A DNA stretch of 64,000 bases, taken from NCBI GenBank assembly GCA_022824025.1, contig JAJEBF010000003.1, positions 186,001 to 250,000 on the forward strand, written 5' to 3'. Shown here one piece after another: positions 27,329-35,630 of this stretch; position 1 is the stretch's first letter; each line of letters begins with the position of its first letter. Position numbers and translations under genes: made by a program. The DNA is from Caldilineaceae bacterium (lineage in GTDB: Bacteria; Chloroflexota; Anaerolineae; Caldilineales; Caldilineaceae). A model generated the notes under the pieces. It searched no databases, was not told the origin of the DNA, and saw only the letters and a list, made by a program, of their open reading frames with translations.

Positions 27329-27885
27329 GGTAGTCACCAAATTGATTCCACTCAGTGAGCATGGCAACAGTCAAAGATGAATGCGCCGCCTTTTGGAACA
27401 ATGGCTGCTTCGTCCATAGCGTTAGATTCTACTACATACTCGCCAATGACAACATTAGCAGGCCCGGCAGCGTCAGCCCACTGAATCCCTCCAAGATGCG
27501 GCCCTTCCCAAATAGAGTCGACAGCCTGGTCTGTCGCCGCGGCTTGCATGACCGATCAAATGCCATGCAGCCCGGCCCGTTCCTGTGGCGGTCCACCAAA
27601 GCCGGCGCGTCAGTGTCAAAACATGACCATTCCCCGGTTTAACGCGCCGACCTGCGAGAAATAGAAGATACATTCCAGAAAACGACACAACATTCGCTCA
27701 TACTGATATGCGAAAGCGCACTGCGGCGAACCTTGACAAATGCGGGCAAATGGTTTATATCCCGGTAAGAAGCGCCCCTGAAATCTCGAAACTCGCGGCA
27801 ACCTGAATGGAAACGGAGGAATTGCGAGGCACAACGGAAAACTGATCCTTGTTTGGTCCAGACCGAACCTCAAAGGAGGAATATC
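27329..27885. other. Intergenic region between divergent operons
   Basis: No convincing gene. It contains the promoter region of the LysM gene at 27733-27761 and a long 5' leader to 27886. Confidence 0.55.
27733..27761 (+). promoter_or_regulatory. Sigma70-type promoter of the LysM gene
   Basis: Consensus TTGACA (27733-27738), a 17-base spacer and TATATC (27756-27761). The ATG at 27886 is about 125 bases downstream, leaving a leader of roughly 115 bases. Confidence 0.7.
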
Positions 27886-29043
27886 ATGTCCAAAGCAGAT
27901 ATTTCGCCTGCCAGATCGACTTGGCGGCCGCAGAGAACGACATTGGCCTCACTCCTGCTCGCCCTGTTGTCTCTTCTCTTGGTTCCCCTTCCCGCTCACG
28001 CCTCCCCGGCGGTGCGTCCCGCTTCCGCCCAGGCCTACATCCACATCGTCAGGCCCGGAGAATCCCTGGCGGACATTGCAGCTCTTTACGGCATATCCAT
28101 CGAGGACTTGCGGGCTGCCAACAACCTGTCGAACCGGGCCCGCCTGCTTAGCTGCGGCCCCAATGCCGACAGCACACAGGCGCGGGGGATCGTCCGCCTG
28201 AACGGCCACCCTGCCAACGGATTTCGCGTAGCCTTCAGCTGGCATCCGGATGAAACTGTAGTGGCTTGGACAGTCTCCGGCGATGGCGGCCAGGAGGCAG
28301 GCCAATTCAGCCACATTCTGGGCGGAGGCGCCCGCGAGGGCAACTGGTGGTTCTGGATCGAGAACGGCGACGGAAACCGTATCTCCGAAATGGTCCACGT
28401 CCAGACCGACAGAGAACCCCATACCGGAAAGTGCCAGCGCGCCGTGCTCGAATTCGATATCCAAGATCCCGGACTCACCTACGTAGGCCGCAGGCTGGAA
28501 ATACCGGGCAGACTGCCGCCCGTCGTTGCAAAACCGCAGCTAGCCCCCCAACCCAGTAGACCGGTCGTCTATGGCCACGTCGTCCGTGCAGGTGATACCC
28601 TGGACAGAATCGCCGCCACCTACGGCGCCACCGTCGACGAGTTGAGAGGCGTCAACAGTCTCGTCAACCGGGCCCAGCTCCTCCACTGTGACGCCAACGC
28701 CGGCAGCACTCGCGCCACCGGCACCGTCCGGCTGCACGGCCATCCCGTTGACGGATATCGCGTCGCCTTCAGCTGGCAGCCTGACGGCGAGGTTGTTGCC
28801 AGCAAAACCTCCACCGAAGGAGGCAGGTACACACACATTCTTCTCGCTTCTGGCCCTCGCGAAGGGAATTGGTGGTTCTGGGTCGAGAACAGCGACGGCC
28901 ATCGCATCTCCGATATGGCGCATGTCCATACACACGAAGACTCCGCCGCCGGGAACTGTCAGCACGCCGTTATCGACTTCGACATCCAGGATCCCGGCAT
29001 CATCTACATTGGCCGCAAGCTGACTGTGCCTTCTTCTGAATGA
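27886..29043 (+). CDS. Secreted protein with two LysM-plus-repeat units
   Basis: A 385-residue exported protein: signal peptide (hydrophobic 20-36, cleavage near AHAS), then two tandem units. Each unit is a LysM domain (HIVRPGESLADIAALYGI at about 53-70; HVVRAGDTLDRIAATYGA near 230) followed by a domain of about 110 residues with GTVRLHGHPVDGYRVAFSW-like sequence, EGNWWFWVEN and AVIDFDIQDPG. LysM domains bind peptidoglycan or chitin-like glycans. The partner domain is not one I recognise by name; it looks like an all-beta carbohydrate-binding or Ig-like fold. AGGAGG lies 6 bases before the ATG. The unit duplication is recent enough to be obvious at protein level. Confidence 0.85.
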   Translation: MSKADISPARSTWRPQRTTLASLLLALLSLLLVPLPAHASPAVRPASAQAYIHIVRPGESLADIAALYGISIEDLRAANNLSNRARLLSCGPNADSTQARGIVRLNGHPANGFRVAFSWHPDETVVAWTVSGDGGQEAGQFSHILGGGAREGNWWFWIENGDGNRISEMVHVQTDREPHTGKCQRAVLEFDIQDPGLTYVGRRLEIPGRLPPVVAKPQLAPQPSRPVVYGHVVRAGDTLDRIAATYGATVDELRGVNSLVNRAQLLHCDANAGSTRATGTVRLHGHPVDGYRVAFSWQPDGEVVASKTSTEGGRYTHILLASGPREGNWWFWVENSDGHRISDMAHVHTHEDSAAGNCQHAVIDFDIQDPGIIYIGRKLTVPSSE

Positions 29044-29147
29044 AGCATCGAGGCCGGCTGCCGCAGCGCGTATGGCCCCAGCCAGTTGCGCCCGGTTTCA
29101 GCAAGTAACAATCCACAGGGCGCAACGAAAACGCTCAGTCTAGCCCA

Positions 29148-29177
29148 GAGGGGGTGATATCTTTACGTCACCCCCTC
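29148..29177. terminator. Inverted repeat downstream of the LysM gene
   Basis: GAGGGGGTGA (29148-29157) and TCACCCCCTC (29168-29177) form a perfect 10-bp stem with a 10-base loop, 105 bases after the LysM stop. No T run follows; terminator, attenuator or operator are all possible. Confidence 0.4.
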
Positions 29178-29298
29178 AGTCCTGTTGCGTGATCGTCAAT
29201 CAAGAATTGCCCGCGCGAGTGTTCTGAGACCCCTACTGCAGCCGCCATGTTTCATCTGGCCGCCTGCCTGAAGGGCCCTATCCGCTGCTCCCCCATGA

Positions 29299-29390
29299 AT
29301 AAAAGCCCATCCCCCAGATGCCGCTCGTCTCCCCAATCTTCATCCAGACAACCGCCCATCCCCCAAATCCCCTTTCAGACCATTTCTGTT
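29299..29390. repeat. Dispersed intergenic repeat, CCCAAATCCCC type (copy 2)
   Basis: It holds AAAAGCCCATCCCC (from 29301), ACCGCCCATC (29351-29360) and CCCAAATCCCCTTTCAGAC (29362-29380), matching the three motifs of the block at 19142-19260. Confidence 0.6.
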
Positions 29391-29494
29391 CGGGCAGCAG
29401 GTATCAGTCAAAGCCGCCACAAGTTTGCTTGAACACACCCCAATTTTTGATCGTACGCGCGCCCGCGACTGAACCAGTCAAATGCGAGATTCTG

Positions 29495-29503
29495 TGCTAT
29501 AAT
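29495..29503 (+). promoter_or_regulatory. Extended -10 promoter of the AAA/TOPRIM operon
   Basis: TGCTATAAT is an extended -10 element (TG-N-TATAAT), 101 bases before the ATG at 29605. No clear -35 is seen. Confidence 0.5.
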
Positions 29504-29604
29504 GGAGTCCGCCGTCCCAACTACATTTGGGGCGCTATGGCCCCGCAGTCGTTGGGCGTCTCCACCCCCTGCGGCGCAGGGCAGCGTCTGGTGGGAGGAA
29601 TCTT

Positions 29605-31035
29605 ATGATTACTCGAATCGAGCTTGACGGATTCAAGACGTTTCAGAATTTCTGCCTTGACCTTGCCCCATTACAGGTGATTGTCGGCGCGAACGGGGTC
29701 GGCAAAAGCAATCTCTTCGATGCATTGCAACTGCTGAGTCGCCTCGCAAGTTCAGACCTGCGCACAGCCTTTCAGGACCTGAGAGGTGAAGTCGGTGAAC
29801 TCTTCACCATCCGGTCCGACGGAAGAACCTTAGACCGAATCAAACTGGCGGTTGAAATGTTGGTCAATCGGCAAGTGCAAGATGACTGGGGCGCAAGTCA
29901 GGCGTTGAGATTTCCCCGGATGAGGTATGAACTGCAGATTGTACGCAGAGAAGATTCCCATGGGTTGCTCCGGCTCTATGTGGAACAGGAGAGATTGACT
30001 CCGATTCCTCGCAATAAAGACAAATGGACAAAGAACTATCAGCTAAAGACCGGAAGCAGCTGGATTCCAGAAATGACCGGCGGTCGCTCTTCTCCCTTCA
30101 TCTCGACTATCGATGAGATGGACAACCAGACCCTATCGCTGCATCAGGACGGGAGCGGTGGGCGAAGAAACATTGTTGCGCAACAGGCGGAACGCACTGT
30201 TCTGAGCGGAATTTACAACACGGAGTTCCCTCATGCTTTCGCCGTGGCTGAAGAGATGAGGGCATGGCGCTTTTTGCAGCTGAATCCCGAAATACTGCGA
30301 CAACCCAGCCCCTTGACCGCTCCGACAAGGTTGGCGGCCGACGGTCGGAACTTGCCAAATGTGTTGGCCCGTATGAAGGCAACGGATCCGCATCTGTTGG
30401 ATGAAGTGTCTCTTGAATTGGCGAACAGGGTGTCGGGGATTCTGAAGATCGAAGTAGAGGAAGATCGGAATCTTGATCAGTATGTAATGAGGGCGAGAAC
30501 TGAGGACGGGAGACGCTTTTCCTCACGAGTTCTTTCTGACGGAACTCTGCGCATGTTGGCGCTAATCGCGCTAAACTGTGACCCGGAACACGAAGGGCTG
30601 TTGTGCTTTGAGGAGCCCGAAAACGGTGTCCATCCCTCCCGCCTGAACAGCATGACTGAATTACTGAAGGATTTGGCGACCGACTTTGCGGACCAGGACC
30701 AAGGAGGACTTCCCCTGCGCCAAGTACTCTCGAACACGCATTCACCTGCATTTATAAGCAATCCGGACGTTCTGCCTCATGTCCTCTTTGCTCACTTGGC
30801 AACTCATGTTGCTCCACAAAACGGTGACAGACCTCAAAACGTAACGAGAATCGTTCCAGTAAGGCCAGATCCGATTCAACCTGAACTGTTTTCGTTTACC
30901 GAGCAAGAACGTATCTTTACGCTCGGAAAAGTGCGGGAATACCTCGAACATAGCGATATTGACGATGCCAGGCGACGGCTGGCAGAGCCAATGCCTGAGA
31001 ATGCAACGATTACTCCGATGTCAAACCGTCCTTGA
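29605..31035 (+). CDS. AAA family (OLD/RecF-like) ATPase of a two-gene defence pair
   Basis: A 476-residue ABC-type ATPase of the OLD/AAA_21 class. Walker A is GANGVGKSN (28-36); a signature motif LSDGTLRMLALIALN and Walker B LLCFEEPENGVHP follow in the C-terminal half, then SNTHSPAF with the switch His. The insertion between the halves is typical of this class. It lacks the C-terminal TOPRIM nuclease of true OLD proteins; instead the next gene, starting 2 bases after its stop, encodes a TOPRIM-like protein. ATG 29605 chosen (GGGAGGA upstream). The gene is more A/T-rich than its neighbours, suggesting acquisition. Phage-defence role inferred. Confidence 0.87.
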   Translation: MITRIELDGFKTFQNFCLDLAPLQVIVGANGVGKSNLFDALQLLSRLASSDLRTAFQDLRGEVGELFTIRSDGRTLDRIKLAVEMLVNRQVQDDWGASQALRFPRMRYELQIVRREDSHGLLRLYVEQERLTPIPRNKDKWTKNYQLKTGSSWIPEMTGGRSSPFISTIDEMDNQTLSLHQDGSGGRRNIVAQQAERTVLSGIYNTEFPHAFAVAEEMRAWRFLQLNPEILRQPSPLTAPTRLAADGRNLPNVLARMKATDPHLLDEVSLELANRVSGILKIEVEEDRNLDQYVMRARTEDGRRFSSRVLSDGTLRMLALIALNCDPEHEGLLCFEEPENGVHPSRLNSMTELLKDLATDFADQDQGGLPLRQVLSNTHSPAFISNPDVLPHVLFAHLATHVAPQNGDRPQNVTRIVPVRPDPIQPELFSFTEQERIFTLGKVREYLEHSDIDDARRRLAEPMPENATITPMSNRP

Positions 31036-31037
31036 CT

Positions 31038-31712
31038 ATGACGAGTCTAGTCATGGCGCTTTTTGCGGAAGGAAACACAGACTATCGATTTCTCAATGGC
31101 CTCATCCAGCGGACAGCAAGTCGTATCCTGCAGCGGCACAGTATGGCATCTGTTGATGTACCCGAGCTTCAGAATATCCATCCAGGAACAGGTTTGAGCG
31201 GGACGGAGCGAATTCTGCGCGCCGCTCGAACGGCGTATGGATACCATCTCCTCCTCCTGCATGCCGATTCCGATGCACGGTCTCGCGATGATGCCTTGTC
31301 AGAGCGCATAGAGCCTGGAATGAGGAGAGCGCTGAACGCATCGAATTCGGGTTCCAATCTGTGCGAAAGTATGGTGCCCGTAATTCCAGTGCGCATGACC
31401 GAATCGTGGATGCTGGCAGATCCTGAAACGCTCATCAACGTGATAGGGACGCGAAAAACGGTCAGAGATTTGATGCTGCCTGACAATCCTTCCGGGGTTG
31501 AAAGGATAGCTGATCCCAAAGGCAAACTGCGGGCCGTCCTGAAGGTTCTCTTGGACGGGCGGGCCCACCGTCGTCGACGTGACGTTAATGTTGGTAACCT
31601 ATATGAACCGCTTGCCAGGAGTATCAGTATTGACCGTCTGGAAAGGGTACCCGCCTTCCGCAGCTTCCAGATGGAATTGACCGCGAGTCTACAGGCGTTG
31701 CACTTTATTTGA
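31038..31712 (+). CDS. DUF4276-type TOPRIM-like protein, partner of the AAA ATPase
   Basis: About 224 residues. The N-terminal FAEGNTDYRFL (Glu11) and LLLHADSDAR (Asp77, Asp79) match the Glu and DxD metal sites of TOPRIM-fold nucleases, and MTESWMLADPE is typical of the DUF4276 family. Paired with an OLD-like ATPase it recalls, without being identical to, the AriA/AriB (PARIS) arrangement, where an ATPase holds a TOPRIM nuclease inactive until triggered. ATG 31038 begins 2 bases after the ATPase stop; a TTG at 31032 overlaps it. Nuclease activity is a prediction. Confidence 0.82.
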   Translation: MTSLVMALFAEGNTDYRFLNGLIQRTASRILQRHSMASVDVPELQNIHPGTGLSGTERILRAARTAYGYHLLLLHADSDARSRDDALSERIEPGMRRALNASNSGSNLCESMVPVIPVRMTESWMLADPETLINVIGTRKTVRDLMLPDNPSGVERIADPKGKLRAVLKVLLDGRAHRRRRDVNVGNLYEPLARSISIDRLERVPAFRSFQMELTASLQALHFI

Positions 31713-31737
31713 CAGTTTCACGCTGAACGTTGTAGGC
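31709..31737 (+). promoter_or_regulatory. Possible promoter of the Ldh/corrinoid operon
   Basis: Consensus TTGACA at 31709-31714 with only a poor -10 (TGTAGG region) 16-17 bases on. The position, 70 bases before ATG 31784 and overlapping the end of the defence pair, fits a promoter for the downstream operon. Confidence 0.35.
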
Positions 31738-31783
31738 TCGAATCTTTAAGATAGCCGCCAGACGCCGCGAATCCAGGACAACC

Positions 31784-32839
31784 ATGCCCAATATCAAACC
31801 CGCCCCATTGCGCGAAATCGGCTACCAGCTCTTTGAAGCCTCAGGCTGCACGGCCGAGGACGCTCGCGCCGTCGTCGACCACCTGGTGGAGTCAAATCTC
31901 TTCGGCCACGACTCCCACGGCGCCATCCGCTACTACGAGTACACCCGCGCCATTCGCGAAGGCCGCTTCCAACCGCGCGCGACGCCCACCATCGTCCGGG
32001 ACTATCCCAGTACCGCGGTCGTTGACGCAGGCGGGGCGCTTGGGCAGGTCGGCGCAACCTTCGCCATTGACCTGGCCATCGAAAAGGCCCGCCAGCACGG
32101 TCTCGCCACCGTTACCCTGCGCAACACCAGCCATGTGGGACGCGCCGGCGCCTATCCCCTGATGGCTGCGCGCCAAGGAAATCTGATCGCGCTGGCCTTC
32201 GTCAACGCCGGCAGGCTTGGCTACCAGATCGCGCCCTTCGGCGGGTTGGAGGGCCGGCTGAGCACCAACCCCATCGCCTTCTCCGCCCCCCGACCCAATA
32301 CCGACCCGATCCTGGTCGACATGACCACGTCGGTCGTTGCCGAAGGCAAGGTGCGCGTCGCCATCAACCAGGGCAAACACGTGCCTGAAGGCTGGATCAT
32401 CGACGCCCACGGCAACCCAACCACCGACCCCAACGACTTCAGCGCAGAGCCCCCCGGCGCCATCCTACCCCTGGGGGGCGTAGTCGCCCATAAGGGATTT
32501 GCGCTCGGTCTGGTGGTGGAACTGCTGGGCGGCGCGCTCAGCGGGGAGGGTTGCGCCGACGGGTCGCAGACGATGAGCAGCAACGGCGTCCTGTTTACCG
32601 TCTACAACATTGAACACTTTACCGAGCTCTCCACCTACTATGAAGAGGTGGAGGGGCTTCTGCAGCATGTAAAATCGAGCCGCCTCGCGCCCGGATGCAA
32701 TGAAATCCTCGCCCCCGGGGAACCGGAGTTCCGCAGCGCGCAGCGGAAAGAGAACGAAGGCATCGAGATCGACGATACAACCTGGGCCCACATATGCCAG
32801 GAAGGGCGCATCCTGGGTCTTGATCCAGATAGCTGGTAG
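31784..32839 (+). CDS. Malate/L-lactate dehydrogenase family (Ldh_2) oxidoreductase
   Basis: A 351-residue NAD(P)-dependent 2-hydroxyacid dehydrogenase of the type-2 malate/lactate family, distinct from Rossmann-fold LDH. Family segments are visible: SNLFGHDSHG (catalytic-region His), NTSHVGRAGAYPL and DMTTSVVAEGKVR, then GGVVAHKGFALGL. The substrate could be malate, lactate, ureidoglycolate, sulfolactate or a sugar acid. It lies 72 bases ahead of the corrinoid methyl-transfer genes and may belong to the same pathway. Confidence 0.88.
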   Translation: MPNIKPAPLREIGYQLFEASGCTAEDARAVVDHLVESNLFGHDSHGAIRYYEYTRAIREGRFQPRATPTIVRDYPSTAVVDAGGALGQVGATFAIDLAIEKARQHGLATVTLRNTSHVGRAGAYPLMAARQGNLIALAFVNAGRLGYQIAPFGGLEGRLSTNPIAFSAPRPNTDPILVDMTTSVVAEGKVRVAINQGKHVPEGWIIDAHGNPTTDPNDFSAEPPGAILPLGGVVAHKGFALGLVVELLGGALSGEGCADGSQTMSSNGVLFTVYNIEHFTELSTYYEEVEGLLQHVKSSRLAPGCNEILAPGEPEFRSAQRKENEGIEIDDTTWAHICQEGRILGLDPDSW

Positions 32840-32911
32840 CGTCCCGCATTGCCGGCGACCCTGCCGGTACAGCAGTCGCCAATCCGATTGCATCCTTGAA
32901 GGGAGGAAGCG

Positions 32912-33940
32912 ATGGAACAGATGACTTCAAAGCAGCGGTTCTTGGCCGGGCTTTACGGCAACCCTGTCGACAGGCCGCCCGCAGCAAGCATCGTGTCCGT
33001 CATCACCTATGAGTTGATGGACATTACCGGCGCCCACTTCCCTCACGCCAATACCGAGCCTGAGCCAATGGCCACGCTCGCCGCCGGCGCGCACGAGGTG
33101 ATGGGCTTCGACAGCGTTATGCCCATCTTCAGCATCGCCCAGGAAGCCACCGCACTCGGCTGTCAGGTCGACTGGTCCGACACCGATATGATGCCCAATC
33201 CCACCGATTCCCCCTGGGCCGACCGTGACGTGGAAATCAAGCTTCCCGATGGCTTTCCCGATTCTTTCCTCGAAGACAAATATGTCAAATGCTCCATCGA
33301 CGCCATCCGCCTGCTCAAACAGCACTTCGGCGACGATGTCATGGTTTTGGGCAAGGTCATGGGGCCCTGGACACTCTCGTACCACTGCTACAATACACAG
33401 GAGTTCCTCTTCGACACCATCATGGACCCGGACCGTGTTCGCAAGTCGTTGGAAACACTGGCGCCGGTCCCCCTTGCCTACGCGGCGGCCCAAGTCGAGG
33501 CCGGAGCCGATGCCATCGTCTGGGCCGACCACGCCACCGGAGACCTCGTTCGCAACACAATGTACCGGGACTTCCTCCTGCCCCATCACCAGGAGCTGAT
33601 ACCCCAGGTTGAAGCCCCTGTCATTCTCCACTGCTGCGGAAAGACGTTGGACAGGGTCCAGTATTTCAGTGAAGCGGGCTTCACCTGTTATCATTTCGAA
33701 TCGGCCAATCCACCCGATGAGATGGTCGAAAAGGCAGCCGGCAAGATGAAGCTGACGGGCAACGTCAATAACCCCATAACCCTCTACGCTCGCGGGCCCG
33801 ATGAAGCGCGAGCTGAAGCCCAGGCCGCGATCGATGCCGGCGTGGACATTATCGCGCCCGAATGCGCCGTACCGCTGCAAGCGCCTGTCGCCAACCTTCA
33901 AGCGATTGTGCAAACCTGCAAAGACAATCGTCACCAATAG
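32912..33940 (+). CDS. UroD-like corrinoid methyltransferase (MtaA/CmuA family)
   Basis: A 342-residue TIM-barrel protein of the uroporphyrinogen decarboxylase superfamily, methyltransferase branch. The zinc site expected of this branch is present: H240-C-C242 (VILHCCGKT) and Cys318 (PECAVP). True UroD lacks these. In this family Zn2+ activates a thiol, or the protein moves a methyl group between a substrate and a corrinoid protein. Directly followed by a corrinoid protein, a pterin methyltransferase and a reactivator, it is probably the component that handles the methyl donor. The donor is unknown. GGGAGGA lies before the ATG. Confidence 0.88.
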   Translation: MEQMTSKQRFLAGLYGNPVDRPPAASIVSVITYELMDITGAHFPHANTEPEPMATLAAGAHEVMGFDSVMPIFSIAQEATALGCQVDWSDTDMMPNPTDSPWADRDVEIKLPDGFPDSFLEDKYVKCSIDAIRLLKQHFGDDVMVLGKVMGPWTLSYHCYNTQEFLFDTIMDPDRVRKSLETLAPVPLAYAAAQVEAGADAIVWADHATGDLVRNTMYRDFLLPHHQELIPQVEAPVILHCCGKTLDRVQYFSEAGFTCYHFESANPPDEMVEKAAGKMKLTGNVNNPITLYARGPDEARAEAQAAIDAGVDIIAPECAVPLQAPVANLQAIVQTCKDNRHQ

Positions 33941-33952
33941 GAGCTCCGGACC

Positions 33953-34711
<759 letters not shown>

Positions 34712-34717
34712 CCCAAC

Positions 34718-35587
34718 ATGAATACCGTGATTTCCTCCGCCAGGCAAACAGTCGTTATCGGTCCCGAACACCCCTTTGTTATCATCGGCGAAAGAATTAA
34801 CCCCACCGGCCGCAAGATCCTGACCAAGCAGATGATCGACCGCAATATGAGCATGGTCTGCCGCGACGCCCGACGGCAGGTTGATGCCCATGCCCAAGTC
34901 CTTGATGTGAACGCCGGCGTCCCCGTCGATGGCGTTGAACCGGAGATCCTCCGGCAGGCGATTCAGGCCGTCCAGGAAACCGTAGATGTGCCCATCTCCA
35001 TCGACTCCTCGGTTGTCGCAGCGCTGGAGGAGGGGCTCTCCGTCTATGAGGGCAAGGCCCTTGTCAATTCAGTTACCTACGAGGAAGAGCGGCTCGAAAC
35101 GGTGTTGCCGCTGGTAAAAAAATACGGCGCCGCTGTCGTCGGTGTTGCCAATGACGATACCGGCATCTCGAACGACCCGCACGAGAGGCTTCGCATCGCC
35201 ACGCGTATCGTCGAACGTGCCGCAGACCATGGCATCCCGGCCGAAGACGTGGTGATCGATCCGCTCGCCCTCACCGTCAGCGCCGACGACAACGCCGCTC
35301 TCATCACGCTTGAAACGATTCGTCTCATCCGCGAAAATCTTGGCGTCAACATGACCTGTGGCGCCAGCAATATTTCCTTCGGCCTTCCTTGGCGGCCGAC
35401 CGTCAACGCTGCCTTTCTGTCAATGGCGATTGCCGCCGGCCTGACATCGGCCATCACCAACCCGCTTGAAGCCGAAATCCGTCACACCATCTACGCGGCA
35501 GACCTGCTCATGGGGCACGATGCCTATGCGGGAAACCTGATCCAGGCATTCCGATCGGAACGAAAGCGCCAGCAGTCTTCAAATTAG
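34718..35587 (+). CDS. Methyltetrahydrofolate:corrinoid methyltransferase (pterin-binding)
   Basis: A 289-residue TIM barrel of the dihydropteroate synthase/MeTr family. ERINPTGR near 22-29, the LDVNAG pterin-binding motif near 60-65, IDSS at about 89-92 and CGASNISFGLP near 212-222 are all typical. It should pass the methyl group between the corrinoid protein and tetrahydrofolate. It starts 6 bases after the corrinoid gene's stop. It is not FolP: the C-terminal barrel motifs and the context fit MeTr. Confidence 0.9.
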   Translation: MNTVISSARQTVVIGPEHPFVIIGERINPTGRKILTKQMIDRNMSMVCRDARRQVDAHAQVLDVNAGVPVDGVEPEILRQAIQAVQETVDVPISIDSSVVAALEEGLSVYEGKALVNSVTYEEERLETVLPLVKKYGAAVVGVANDDTGISNDPHERLRIATRIVERAADHGIPAEDVVIDPLALTVSADDNAALITLETIRLIRENLGVNMTCGASNISFGLPWRPTVNAAFLSMAIAAGLTSAITNPLEAEIRHTIYAADLLMGHDAYAGNLIQAFRSERKRQQSSN

Positions 35588-35630
35588 CGCTCGCTCCAAT
35601 CCTTACGGAAACGCATAGGCGATTGCTTCA

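Larger units (their letters stand above)
29044..29604. other. Intergenic region with hairpin, dispersed repeat and promoter
   Basis: No gene seen. It contains a perfect inverted repeat (29148-29177), a copy of the CCCAAATCCCC-type repeat (29299-29390) and an extended -10 promoter (29495-29503) for the following defence pair. Confidence 0.6.

Noticed and set aside
27762..27885. Riboswitch in the LysM gene leader
   Set aside because: The leader is long enough, but I could not match it to any conserved riboswitch core by eye.
32927..33937. Minus-strand open frame of 336 codons opposite the UroD-like methyltransferase
   Set aside because: Shadow frame; no motif and wrong operon strand.
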